DNA of 47,393 bases from an uncultured Bacteroides sp. (GTDB lineage: Bacteria > Bacteroidota > Bacteroidia > Bacteroidales > Bacteroidaceae), in contig CASENS010000064.1 in the NCBI GenBank assembly GCA_949289345.1, positions 1 to 47,393 of the forward strand, given 5' to 3'. The translations under genes and the position numbers were made by a program. The notes below the pieces were generated by a model, which was not told the DNA's origin, searched no databases, and saw only the letters and a list, made by a program, of their open reading frames with translations. Below are positions 16,553 through 24,549 of the stretch, piece after piece. Positions within the stretch are counted from its first letter, which is position 1, and the number at the start of each line of letters is the position of its first letter.

Positions 16553-17009
16553 TGATGCTGGTTTCAGGGTTTGATACATAAAGCGAGTCGAGGTAACGTT
16601 GTGTATAGCGCGTTCCCGTGATGCTTTGCTTCATCTGGTATCCGCAATCCATGGATACGAAATAAGGGGTATTCGTATGCCGGATAACGAGGGTATCGGT
16701 CAAGCGGGCCGTATAACGGAAAATGAACTCCGTAGAATCCGCAGTATAACGCAAGGGCAGGGTGATGCTGGATACTTCCGCCATGCGGTTAATGATGACC
16801 GAGTCCGTGCCCACTGCGGTCACCGTAAGTGAATCTATGGTGTCTTTGCCTGCCAGACCTGTATTAGGGTCTATGGTCAAAAAGTTGCATACTATCATGC
16901 CCCGGTTGTCCACCATGGAGCAATCTTCTTCTTCAGAGCAGGCATATACAATGCAACATAGTGCGTACACCATGGCTCCAGTCCATAAAAGTTTGAACAG
17001 ATTCCTCAT
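16521..17009 (-). CDS. DUF6452 family lipoprotein
   Basis: The 162-residue lipoprotein has an N-terminal hydrophobic segment and Cys in YALCCIVYAC (about 24). The mature part begins SEEEDCSMVDNRGMIVCNFLT, continues with beta-strands, and has FVSMDCGYQMKQSITGTRYT near the end. The pairing with DUF6048 is conserved in Bacteroides and suggests the two act together at the outer membrane. It starts two bases after the stop of the glycosyltransferase gene. Confidence 0.7.
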   Translation of the reverse strand: MRNLFKLLWTGAMVYALCCIVYACSEEEDCSMVDNRGMIVCNFLTIDPNTGLAGKDTIDSLTVTAVGTDSVIINRMAEVSSITLPLRYTADSTEFIFRYTARLTDTLVIRHTNTPYFVSMDCGYQMKQSITGTRYTQRYLDSLYVSNPETSINGTENIQLFY

Positions 17010-17011
17010 AG

Positions 17012-17968
17012 TCAGATAGTTTTTTCTATTTGATAGTTATTACGTTCGGATGAGTTGCGTGAAATCAGTTCGCCCAAAAAGCCTGCCACGAACAGTTGCG
17101 TCCCGATAATCATGGACGTCAGTGCCAGGTAAAAGTAAGGTGAGTCGGTGACCAGCCGGTAGGGCATGCCGTGATTCATGGCATAGAGCTTGCTGGCTCC
17201 TACGATGATGACTGCTATGAACCCAATGATGAACATCAACGAGCCAAGGAACCCGAAAAAGTGCATGGGCTTGACACCAAACGTGGAGAGAAACCACAAG
17301 GATATCAAATCCAGATAGCCGTTGAAAAAACGGTTCAATCCTCCGAATTTTGTCTTTCCGAACTTGCGCGCCTGGTGATGCACCACCTTCTCTCCAATCT
17401 TGATGAAACCTGCGTTCTTGGCCAGATAAGGAATGTAGCGGTGCATCTCGCCATACACCTCGATGTTCTTGATGACTTCCTTCCGGTAAGCTTTCAAGCC
17501 GCAATTGAAGTCGTGCAGGTTTTTGATGCCCGACACACGGCGTGCCGTGGCGTTGAAGAGCTTGGTGGGGATGGTCTTCGACAGCGGGTCGTAACGTTTC
17601 TTCTTCCAGCCCGACACCAAGTCGTATCCTTCCTCCGTTATCATGCGGTAAAGTTCGGGAATCTCATCGGGGCTGTCCTGAAGGTCGGCGTCCATGGTTA
17701 TCACTACATCGCCTTGCGCTGCCTGGAAGCCGCAAAACAAAGCGGGTGATTTGCCATAGTTTCGTCGAAACTTTATGCCCCTCACCGCTTCGCGGTGTTC
17801 GGCACAAAGTGCCTCGATGACTTTCCATGAGCCATCCGTACTTCCATCGTTGATGAAAATAACCTCGTAGGTAAAACCGTTGGCCTCCATTACCCGCTTT
17901 ATCCAAGCAAAAAGTTCGGGCAATGATTCTTCTTCATTATAAAGAGGTATGACTATTGAAATGTTCAT
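17012..17968 (-). CDS. GT2 polyprenyl-phosphate glycosyltransferase (GtrB/ArnC/DPM1-like)
   Basis: The 318-residue protein has a GT-A domain (about 1-225): ISIVIPLYNEEESLPELF, FINDGSTDGS, MDADLQDSPDEIPELY (DxD and the QDxPE motif typical of polyprenyl-phosphate transferases) and LHDFNCGLKAYRKEV. Two C-terminal helices follow (about 233-260 and 275-300). It should transfer a sugar from a nucleotide donor to undecaprenyl phosphate on the inner membrane, for surface-glycan decoration. A cognate flippase or GtrC-like transferase is not seen beside it. Confidence 0.88.
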   Translation of the reverse strand: MNISIVIPLYNEEESLPELFAWIKRVMEANGFTYEVIFINDGSTDGSWKVIEALCAEHREAVRGIKFRRNYGKSPALFCGFQAAQGDVVITMDADLQDSPDEIPELYRMITEEGYDLVSGWKKKRYDPLSKTIPTKLFNATARRVSGIKNLHDFNCGLKAYRKEVIKNIEVYGEMHRYIPYLAKNAGFIKIGEKVVHHQARKFGKTKFGGLNRFFNGYLDLISLWFLSTFGVKPMHFFGFLGSLMFIIGFIAVIIVGASKLYAMNHGMPYRLVTDSPYFYLALTSMIIGTQLFVAGFLGELISRNSSERNNYQIEKTI

Positions 17969-17999
17969 ATATATAATTAAGGTGTATTCAGCTTTCGCA

Positions 18000-18551
18000 T
18001 TATTGTTCGTCTGGCATATACGGGTTGCCTTTCGGCTTGTTTCGCATCACTAACAGGGCGGTGGGGATTCCCAGCAGCACGCAGAAGAAGACGTTGGTCT
18101 GAAGCATGTTCAGCATGATGTCCACCGGCGTAAGCCCTTCCATTGTGTCTAATGCCTGCTTTATCTGTCCGTTGTCCATCTCCATGCCCGGCGTGTCCAT
18201 CAACGTCTCCAAAGTGTCGCGACATGTATTAAGAATGTAGCCCTCATCTATATACTGGAAGTATACATAGTGTGCAATGGCCGTAAGCAAGGCCGCACAC
18301 ATGTACATCAGTATGTTGAACGACCATGCGTGCATGAACGGGATAACACCCCCGCACACCTTATCCCTGTATAACCTCGTGTAGTAATAGCCCATGAACG
18401 GAACACATAGCGTGAGGCAGATGAAAAGCAGGGAGAGGAACGGGTGGGTAAGCCCTAAAGGGATAAGCGCGAACTTCAGTATCCAGAATATTCCCATATA
18501 GGTGCCGAATATCATTGCGTATTGTTGCATGTTGCCTTTATTCTTTTGCAT
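18000..18551 (-). CDS. DUF4199 family membrane protein
   Basis: The 183-residue membrane protein has four hydrophobic helices (about 9-30, 35-56, 70-95, 145-170) and the loop FMGYYYTRLYRDKVCGGVIPFMHAWSF, the typical DUF4199 arrangement. The ATG at 18551 is chosen; a second ATG at 18530 is also reasonable, and anything further upstream runs into the SRP RNA region. It is the probable first gene of the minus-strand operon through apbE. The function is unknown. Confidence 0.75.
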   Translation of the reverse strand: MQKNKGNMQQYAMIFGTYMGIFWILKFALIPLGLTHPFLSLLFICLTLCVPFMGYYYTRLYRDKVCGGVIPFMHAWSFNILMYMCAALLTAIAHYVYFQYIDEGYILNTCRDTLETLMDTPGMEMDNGQIKQALDTMEGLTPVDIMLNMLQTNVFFCVLLGIPTALLVMRNKPKGNPYMPDEQ

Positions 18552-18652
18552 ATTTCCTTGGTTTGGTGCGCAAAGGTAAAAATAATATTGTATGTATCCC
18601 CCTGTATTTCTGTTAAAGTTAAATGGAAGCGTGAAAAAAATGAGCTTAACTA

Positions 18653-18682
18653 TTGTGCCTTCAAAAAATATATGTACCTTTG
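18653..18682 (+). promoter_or_regulatory. Promoter of the SRP RNA/tRNA unit
   Basis: TTG (18653-18655) is followed after 19 nt by TACCTTTG (18675-18682), a perfect match to the Bacteroidota consensus. Confidence 0.8.
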
Positions 18683-18702
18683 CACCCGCAAAAGCGAAAA
18701 AC

Positions 18703-18798
18703 GGGTAAGTCCTATACGGCCAGCTCCCTTCGAATCCTCCAGGGCTTGATCGCAGCAAAGGTAGTTGGTTGTAGCGGCGCGATATAGTAAGCTTACCC
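18703..18798 (+). ncRNA. ffs: Small bacterial SRP RNA (4.5S type)
   Basis: The ends pair perfectly: GGGTAAG (18703-18709) with CTTACCC (18792-18798), continued by CTATA with TATAG. The interior has the SRP domain order: GAATCCTCCAGG, then GCAGCAAAGGTAG, which are the two sides of the conserved Ffh-binding asymmetric loop (compare CCAGG...GCAGC in other 4.5S RNAs). The apical loop region reads GCTTGATC instead of the usual GGAA tetraloop. The length of about 96 nt fits the small class. It scaffolds Ffh/FtsY targeting of membrane proteins. Confidence 0.72.
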
Positions 18799-18804
18799 AC
18801 CCCC

Positions 18805-18880
18805 GCCGCTTTAGCTCAGTTGGCCAGAGCACGTGATTTGTAATCTCGGGGTCGTTGGTTCGAATCCGACAAGAGGCTCA
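18805..18880 (+). tRNA. tRNA-Thr (anticodon TGT)
   Basis: Acceptor GCCGCTT pairs with AAGAGGC with one mismatch. The D-arm is TAGCTCAGTTGGCCAGAGCA, the anticodon loop TTTGTAA puts TGT at 18839-18841, and the T-arm is GTTGG-TTCGAAT-CCGAC. CCA is not encoded. It starts six bases after the SRP RNA and is presumably cut from the same transcript. Confidence 0.92.
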
Positions 18881-18896
18881 AAGCAAAATGAAAGTC

Positions 18897-18935
18897 GCGG
18901 ACAGCACTTCGTAAGGAAGATGCTGTCCGCTTTTT
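18897..18935 (+). terminator. Terminator of the SRP RNA/tRNA-Thr unit
   Basis: GCGGACAGCA (18897-18906) pairs perfectly with TGCTGTCCGC (18921-18930), followed by TTTTT. Confidence 0.9.
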
Positions 18936-19001
18936 AATTATAAATAAGGTTGTTAATCGGGGTATGCTGAAAAACATAGTTTAGTAACACATGCGGATGA
19001 G

Positions 19002-19031
19002 TTGCTTATTTGTCAGACTTTCTCTAATTTG
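19002..19031 (+). promoter_or_regulatory. Probable promoter of EF-G2
   Basis: TTG (19002-19004) lies 20 nt before TAATTTG (19025-19031), one base short of the usual TAnnTTTG. A leader of about 60 nt would precede the ATG at 19101. Confidence 0.45.
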
Positions 19032-19100
19032 CGCCCACTTTTAGTTAAAGGCGTGTGAAGACACGCCGCATTTTATTCACACATTAATCTTGTATATATC

Positions 19101-21257
19101 ATGAAAGTATATCAGACGAATGAAATTAAGAACATTGCACTGCTTGGCAATGACGGCTCGGGTAAAACCACTCTCACAGAGGCGTTACTCTATGAGAGTG
19201 GTATCATAAAACGTCGTGGACGCATCACAGCCAAGAATACGGTCAGCGACTACTTCCCTGTGGAGCAGGAGTATGGCTACTCGGTGTTTTCTACCGTATT
19301 CCATGTGGAATGGAACGGCAAGAAGCTGAATATCATTGACTGTCCGGGAAGTGATGACTTCGTGGGAGCCGCCATTACGGCTATGAACGTGACCGATACG
19401 GTTATCCTCTTGCTCAATGGCCAGTATGGTCCCGAAGTAGGCACGCAGAACCATTTCCGTTACACCGAAAAGCTGGGCAAGCCCGTCATTTTCTTAGTGA
19501 ATCAACTGGACAATGAGAAATGTGACTACGACATGGTGCTGGAGCAGTTGCGCTCCATCTATGGCTCCAAGGTAGTGCCTGTGCAATATCCGCTGGCTAC
19601 GGGGCCGAATTTCAATTCGTTGATTGATGTACTTCTGATGAAAAAATACTCGTGGGGACCCGAAGGTGGTGCGCCCACGATAGAACCCATTCCCGAAGAG
19701 GAAATGGAAAAAGCTACCGAGTGGCACAAGGCATTGGTAGAGGCTGCTGCCGAACATGATGAGGGCTTGATGGAGAAATTTTTCGAATCCGAATCACTCA
19801 CTGAAGATGAAATGCGCGAAGGCATCCGCAAAGGTTTGGCATGCCGGGGCATGTTCCCCGTCTTCTGCGTATGTGCCGGCAAGGACATGGGCGTGCGTCG
19901 TCTGATGGAATTCCTGGGTAATGTTGTGCCTTTCGTAGACGAGATGCCGCCCGTGCATAACACTCGTGGTGAGGTAGTGAAGCCCGACCCTGACGGCCCG
20001 ACTTCGCTTTATTTCTTCAAAACAGCAGTGGAACCGCATATCGGTGACGTGCAATACTTTAAAGTAATGAGCGGACGGGTGCACGAAGGAGACGACTTTA
20101 CCAACGCTGACCGTGGTTCCAAGGAACGTATCGCACAGATATACGCCTGCGCCGGTGCCAATCGCATTAAGGTGGAGGAAATGGTTGCCGGAGACATAGG
20201 CTGCACCGTGAAACTGAAGGATGTACACACGGGCAATACCCTCAATGGCAAGGGAGCTGAAAACCGCTTCAACTTCATCAAATACCCCAATCCGAAATAC
20301 TCACGTGCCATTAAGGCCGTGAACGAGAGCGAGACTGAAAAGATGATGGCCGTGCTGAACCGCATGCGTGAGGAAGACCCCACGTGGATTGTTGACCAGT
20401 CCAAGGAATTGCGTCAGACAATCGTCTACGGTCAAGGCGAGTTCCACCTGCGCACCTTGAAATGGCGTTTGGAGAACAATGAGAAAATCATGGTGAAGTA
20501 CGAAGAGCCGCGCATTCCCTATCGTGAAACCATCACTAAGGCTGCTCGTGCCGACTATCGTCACAAAAAACAATCGGGAGGTGCGGGTCAGTTTGGCGAG
20601 GTGCACCTCATCGTGGAGCCTTACTACGAAGGAATGCCTGCGCCGGATACCTATAAGTTCAATGGACAGGAGTTCAAAATGAATGTCAAAGGCATGGAGG
20701 AAATCCCGTTGGAGTGGGGTGGCAAGTTGGTATTTGTCAACTGTGTAGTAGGCGGTGCCATTGATGCACGTTTCATGCCAGCCATATTGAAAGGTGTCAT
20801 GTCGCGTATGGAGCAGGGCCCGTTGACCGGTTCGTATGCGCGTGATGTACGTGTCATTGTCTACGATGGCAAAATGCATCCGGTAGACTCCAACGAAATC
20901 TCTTTCATGCTGGCGGGCCGCAATGCCTTCAGCGAGGCATTCCGCAATGCCGGGCCTAAGATTCTGGAACCTATTTATGATGTTGAGGTGTTCGTGCCTT
21001 CGGATAAGATGGGTGACGTGATGAGCGACTTACAAGGACGCCGTGCCATGATTATGGGCATGAACAGCGAGGCCGGATATGAGAAGCTGATAGCAAAGGT
21101 GCCTCTGAAAGAAATGTCGTCCTATTCGACCGCATTGAGTTCATTGACGGGTGGCCGCGCTTCGTTCATTATGAAATTTGCCAGCTACGAACTTGTGCCG
21201 AGCGATGTGCAGGAGAAACTTATTAAGGAGTTTGAGGCAAAGCAGAGCGAAGAATAA
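19101..21257 (+). CDS. fusA2: EF-G paralog, EF-G2 type with altered GTPase motifs
   Basis: The 718-residue protein has EF-G domain order: G domain with G' insert (about 1-280), domain II (about 300-390), III, IV (about 480-600, with GGAGQFGEVHLIVEPYYEG) and V (ending LTGGRASFIMKFASYELVP). The nucleotide site departs from canonical EF-G: GNDGSGKT (about 16-23) replaces AHIDAGKT, DCPGSDDF (80-87) replaces DTPGHVDF so the catalytic His is Ser84, and the switch I EExxRGIT signature is missing. Bacteroides EF-G2 is reported to support translation without GTP hydrolysis and to be needed for gut colonisation and starvation survival; this gene fits that group. It is not in the str operon. Confidence 0.9.
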   Translation: MKVYQTNEIKNIALLGNDGSGKTTLTEALLYESGIIKRRGRITAKNTVSDYFPVEQEYGYSVFSTVFHVEWNGKKLNIIDCPGSDDFVGAAITAMNVTDTVILLLNGQYGPEVGTQNHFRYTEKLGKPVIFLVNQLDNEKCDYDMVLEQLRSIYGSKVVPVQYPLATGPNFNSLIDVLLMKKYSWGPEGGAPTIEPIPEEEMEKATEWHKALVEAAAEHDEGLMEKFFESESLTEDEMREGIRKGLACRGMFPVFCVCAGKDMGVRRLMEFLGNVVPFVDEMPPVHNTRGEVVKPDPDGPTSLYFFKTAVEPHIGDVQYFKVMSGRVHEGDDFTNADRGSKERIAQIYACAGANRIKVEEMVAGDIGCTVKLKDVHTGNTLNGKGAENRFNFIKYPNPKYSRAIKAVNESETEKMMAVLNRMREEDPTWIVDQSKELRQTIVYGQGEFHLRTLKWRLENNEKIMVKYEEPRIPYRETITKAARADYRHKKQSGGAGQFGEVHLIVEPYYEGMPAPDTYKFNGQEFKMNVKGMEEIPLEWGGKLVFVNCVVGGAIDARFMPAILKGVMSRMEQGPLTGSYARDVRVIVYDGKMHPVDSNEISFMLAGRNAFSEAFRNAGPKILEPIYDVEVFVPSDKMGDVMSDLQGRRAMIMGMNSEAGYEKLIAKVPLKEMSSYSTALSSLTGGRASFIMKFASYELVPSDVQEKLIKEFEAKQSEE

Positions 21258-21289
21258 TCGAAAGTTGTATTGAATATAATTGTTAAGAG

Positions 21290-21327
21290 CCGTCTCCCTG
21301 TTTAACATAGGGAGACGGATTTTTTTT
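21290..21327 (+). terminator. Terminator of EF-G2
   Basis: CCGTCTCCCT (21290-21299) pairs perfectly with AGGGAGACGG (21309-21318) around a 9-nt loop, followed by ATTTTTTTT. Confidence 0.92.
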
Positions 21328-21450
21328 CTTATATTGGATAAAAAACGGTGAAATGTGAATTGCACTGTTATTTTTTTATTAAATTTGCAAACGGATAGCC
21401 CTTGGGATGCTCAATAGTGTGTGTGGCGCAACTTAAAAAAGACGATTTAG

Positions 21451-21516
21451 TTAATTGGCTAATTGGGATTGTTAAGTCTGCTTAATTGGTTAGGAGTGTT
21501 AATTAGGGATTGTTAA
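21451..21516 (+). promoter_or_regulatory. Direct repeats upstream of rprX
   Basis: Two imperfect direct repeats, 21451-21475 and 21482-21516, both start TTAATTGG and end GGGATTGTTAA; the second has an internal 10-base insertion. They end at the promoter box of rprX, so they are candidate operator sites, for example for autoregulation by RprY. Confidence 0.5.
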
Positions 21517-21521
21517 TTTTG
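21514..21521 (+). promoter_or_regulatory. Promoter -7 box of rprXY
   Basis: TAATTTTG fits TAnnTTTG. It ends five bases before the ATG at 21527, so transcription would start at or next to the A of the start codon, giving a leaderless or nearly leaderless mRNA. No -33 TTG is present at 19-21 nt. Confidence 0.5.
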
Positions 21522-21526
21522 CGGAC

Positions 21527-23074
21527 ATGAAAAAGTCTACGATTTGGATATTAGGTGTTATTATGGGTTTTTCCTTCTTAAGTCTGCTTTATTTGCAGAT
21601 TAGTTACATGGAGGAAATAGTAAGGATGCGCAATGAACAATTTGATGAGTCCGTGAAACGTGCGCTGATGGCGGCTTCCAAAGATGTGGAATCAGCGGAA
21701 GTGGCTCGTTGGTTGCGCGAGGACATTTCAGAAGCGGAAAAGAAAGCATGGGCCCAGGCACAAGGAAGTGATGGTGGGGTAATGCAAAGCCGCAAGTTCC
21801 TCTTCAAGGCTCCGGACGGCACCATACATTCGTCTGTGGAGTTGAAAACATTTTCCAACAACCCATCTCCTTTGCCGCGTGCTATGATATCGCGTAAGCA
21901 TGGTGCCAAGACCATTCCGCAAACGGCCCGTTCGTATGCGGATATGTTGAAGAACCGTTACTTGTATCAACGTGCGTTGGTAGATGACGTGGTGTTCAAT
22001 ATGTTGTATCATGCCAGTGACAAACCTATCGAGGAACGTATCAATTTCAAAAATCTGGATCAGTATATTAAGTCTGGGTTGATAGATAACGGCATAGGCA
22101 ATTTTGATTATCATTTCCGTGTGGTAGATTCTGATGGACACGAGGTATATCGTTGTTCGGACTATAGCGATGAAGGGAGTGAGGGAGCTTATACCCAGCC
22201 ATTGTTCCTTAACGACCCTCCGGCTCGGATGAGTATTGTGAAGGTGCACTTTCCCGGCAAGCAGGATTACATTTTCGATTCTGTGAGTTTTATGATTCCT
22301 TCGATGATATTTACGGTGGTTTTACTCATTACGTTCATTTTCACTATCTATATAGTGTTCCGTCAAAAGAAACTGACGGAGATGAAAAATGATTTCATTA
22401 ACAACATGACACATGAGTTCAAGACACCGATATCAACGATTTCATTGGCGGCGCAGATGTTGAATGATCCGGCGGTAGGCAAATCACCCGCCATGTTCCA
22501 GCACATATCGGGCGTCATTAATGATGAGACCAAGCGCCTTCGCTTCCAGGTGGAAAAGGTGTTGCAGATGTCCATGTTCGATCGGCAGAAAGCGACTTTG
22601 AAGCCGAAGGAATTGGATGCGAACGAATTAATACGGGGCGTGATACATACCTTTGCGTTGAAAGTGGAACGATATAACGGAACGATTGACTCGGAACTGG
22701 ATGCCACGGATGCAAGTGTCTTTGCCGATGAAATGCATTTGACTAACGTGATATTCAACCTTATGGATAACGCCGTGAAGTATAAGCGTCCCGATGTGGA
22801 TTTGCATTTATTGGTGAAAACTTGGAACGAACAGGGTAAACTGATGATATCTGTACAGGATAACGGCATAGGCATAAAGAAAGAGAACTTGAAAAAGATA
22901 TTCGATAAATTCTACCGTGTGCATACGGGTAATCTGCACGACGTGAAAGGCTTTGGCTTAGGATTGGCCTATGTGAAGAAAATCATCACAGATCACAAAG
23001 GAACCATACGCGCTGAGAGCGAGCCTAATGTAGGAACTAAATTTATAATAGCATTACCTTTATTTAAAAATTGA
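21527..23074 (+). CDS. rprX: Sensor histidine kinase RprX
   Basis: The 515-residue inner-membrane kinase has a first helix at about 6-26, a periplasmic sensor region (about 27-245) and a second helix at about 253-280 (IPSMIFTVVLLITFIFTIYIVF). HisKA follows with FINNMTHEFKTPISTIS (phospho-acceptor His about 297), then HATPase_c with NVIFNLMDNAVKY (N box), DNGIGIKKENLKKIF (G1/F boxes) and KGFGLGLAYVKKII (G2). Length and sequence agree with RprX of Bacteroides fragilis. It phosphorylates the regulator encoded just downstream; the stimulus is not known. Confidence 0.9.
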   Translation: MKKSTIWILGVIMGFSFLSLLYLQISYMEEIVRMRNEQFDESVKRALMAASKDVESAEVARWLREDISEAEKKAWAQAQGSDGGVMQSRKFLFKAPDGTIHSSVELKTFSNNPSPLPRAMISRKHGAKTIPQTARSYADMLKNRYLYQRALVDDVVFNMLYHASDKPIEERINFKNLDQYIKSGLIDNGIGNFDYHFRVVDSDGHEVYRCSDYSDEGSEGAYTQPLFLNDPPARMSIVKVHFPGKQDYIFDSVSFMIPSMIFTVVLLITFIFTIYIVFRQKKLTEMKNDFINNMTHEFKTPISTISLAAQMLNDPAVGKSPAMFQHISGVINDETKRLRFQVEKVLQMSMFDRQKATLKPKELDANELIRGVIHTFALKVERYNGTIDSELDATDASVFADEMHLTNVIFNLMDNAVKYKRPDVDLHLLVKTWNEQGKLMISVQDNGIGIKKENLKKIFDKFYRVHTGNLHDVKGFGLGLAYVKKIITDHKGTIRAESEPNVGTKFIIALPLFKN

Positions 23075-23079
23075 TTGAT

Positions 23080-23781
23080 ATGGACGAGAAATTGCGTATT
23101 TTATTGTGTGAGGACGATGAAAACTTGGGCATGCTTTTGCGTGAATATCTGCAGGCGAAGGGTTATGCCGCCGAGTTGTATCCTGATGGAGAAGCCGGTT
23201 ACAAGGCTTTTTTGAAGAACAAATACGACCTGTGCGTGTTTGACGTTATGATGCCGAAAAAAGATGGTTTTACTTTGGCGCAGGAGGTACGTGCCGCCAA
23301 CGCCGAAATACCTATTATTTTCCTTACGGCCAAGACATTGAAGGAGGATATTTTGGAAGGCTTTAAGATCGGTGCTGATGATTATATTACCAAACCGTTC
23401 AGCATGGAAGAGCTGGTGTTTAGAATTGAGGCCATTTTGCGTCGTGTGCGTGGAAAGAAGAATAAGGAAAGCAATATCTACAAGATTGGCAAGTTTACTT
23501 TCGATACACAGAAACAGATATTGTCCACCTCGGAGAAGCAAACGAAACTCACTACGAAAGAGTCCGAATTGCTGGGGCTGCTTTGTGCTCATGCCAACGA
23601 AATCTTGCAACGTGATTTTGCCTTAAAAACCATTTGGATAGATGACAACTACTTCAACGCGCGTAGTATGGACGTGTACATAACGAAACTTCGCAAGCAC
23701 TTGAAGGAAGATGATACTATTGAGATCATTAACATTCACGGTAAAGGATATAAGTTGATAGTGCCCGAACCGGAAAATTGA
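23080..23781 (+). CDS. rprY: Response regulator RprY (OmpR family)
   Basis: The 233-residue protein has a receiver domain (about 1-115) with CEDDENLG (acidic pair), VFDVMMPKKDG (phospho-accepting Asp about 54), FLTAKTLKED and YITKPF (Lys), then a winged-helix DNA-binding domain (about 130-230, ending VYITKLRKHLKEDDTIEIINIHGKGYKL). The ATG at 23080 gives the length known for RprY; an overlapping TTG at 23071 is rejected. It starts five bases after the kinase stop. The stop is followed by a gap holding array B and a convergent terminator. Confidence 0.92.
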   Translation: MDEKLRILLCEDDENLGMLLREYLQAKGYAAELYPDGEAGYKAFLKNKYDLCVFDVMMPKKDGFTLAQEVRAANAEIPIIFLTAKTLKEDILEGFKIGADDYITKPFSMEELVFRIEAILRRVRGKKNKESNIYKIGKFTFDTQKQILSTSEKQTKLTTKESELLGLLCAHANEILQRDFALKTIWIDDNYFNARSMDVYITKLRKHLKEDDTIEIINIHGKGYKLIVPEPEN

Positions 23782-23866
23782 TGACCAGTCCAAAAACTGC
23801 GCCGCAAGTGTATCATTGAAGAAGGACAAACCGTTTCAAAGGAGCATACACACAAGTCGTTTTTAG

Positions 23867-23931
23867 GTATCATAGGATACTCGCCCAAGTATTATTGGAT
23901 ACTTTGTCATTTATCCAATGATACTTGGGCG
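23867..23931. repeat. Array B: three 22-bp palindromic units forming a 20-bp stem
   Basis: Palindromes of the GTATC-N4-GATAC type start at 23867, 23889 and 23911, exactly 22 bases apart. Units two and three also form a long hairpin: 23882-23901 pairs with 23912-23931 with one mismatch and a 10-nt loop. On the reverse strand these units match units 2-4 of array A. The array lies between the rprY stop and the terminator of the small membrane gene. It could cap the rprXY mRNA, be a protein-binding array, or be a small mobile-element remnant. Confidence 0.85.
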
Positions 23932-23995
23932 TTTCATCTATATTATTTCTTGCGCCATGTTTGGGTGTCGGGATGATTTTTCTGAAGTATAAAAA

Positions 23996-24029
23996 GAGGG
24001 GGCGGTTCTGCTTGAAAAACCGCCCCCTC
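23996..24029 (-). terminator. Terminator of the small membrane protein gene
   Basis: GAGGGGGCGGTT (23996-24007) pairs perfectly with AACCGCCCCCTC (24018-24029). On the minus strand it is followed by TTTTTAT. It lies 20 bases past the stop at 24050. Confidence 0.9.
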
Positions 24030-24049
24030 AACATTCTATTGATCCAATA

Positions 24050-24226
24050 TTAATCGGCAATTCTCTTGTTAATCGCAATGTAACCCACCATGCCAACAAT
24101 CATGATAACGAGCGAAATGCCCAAAATACTGTTGTTGTTAACATTTCCGGTAAATGAACATACCAAGAGGATGATTGCTCCGATTAAAATCAATATCAAT
24201 CCCAGATTTTTTAATAAGCCTTTCAT
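24050..24226 (-). CDS. Small two-helix membrane protein
   Basis: A 58-residue protein starting MKGLLKNLGLILILIGAIIL, with helices at about 7-24 and 33-51, separated by SFTGNVNNNS and ending INKRIAD. Short proteins of this form are common in Bacteroides genomes; I know no function. It has a perfect terminator, supporting a real transcript. The 323 bases upstream, shared with the rpsF promoter, are AT-rich and contain no other gene I can see. Confidence 0.75.
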   Translation of the reverse strand: MKGLLKNLGLILILIGAIILLVCSFTGNVNNNSILGISLVIMIVGMVGYIAINKRIAD

Positions 24227-24474
24227 TTGTGTGTATTTTTAATAGTTTATTATATGCTTATACAATTCAGTCACAAAGAAAAGCATAATTTCTTAACAAG
24301 CGAAATAATTTGTGCAAAAAATCTATTAAGGAATGAATTTAATTTGTTTCTTGTCCTATCTGAGGGTGTTTTGAGGCATGAATATAAATATGGAGTGGTA
24401 TATGGGATGCGGATTGAGTGGATATGCCGTAGTTTCATAAATCCGTAAAGGAGCAAAAAATGAGAGTGAAATAT

Positions 24475-24504
24475 TTGTAGTTCAAAATAAAAAGCGTACC
24501 TTTG
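24475..24504 (+). promoter_or_regulatory. Promoter of rpsF-rpsR-rplI
   Basis: TTG (24475-24477) lies 19 nt before TACCTTTG (24497-24504), a perfect consensus match. The leader to the ATG at 24550 is about 39 nt. Confidence 0.85.
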
Positions 24505-24549
24505 CACCGCAAAAATTAAAAACCAATTAAATTTTTTAATCAAACAAGT

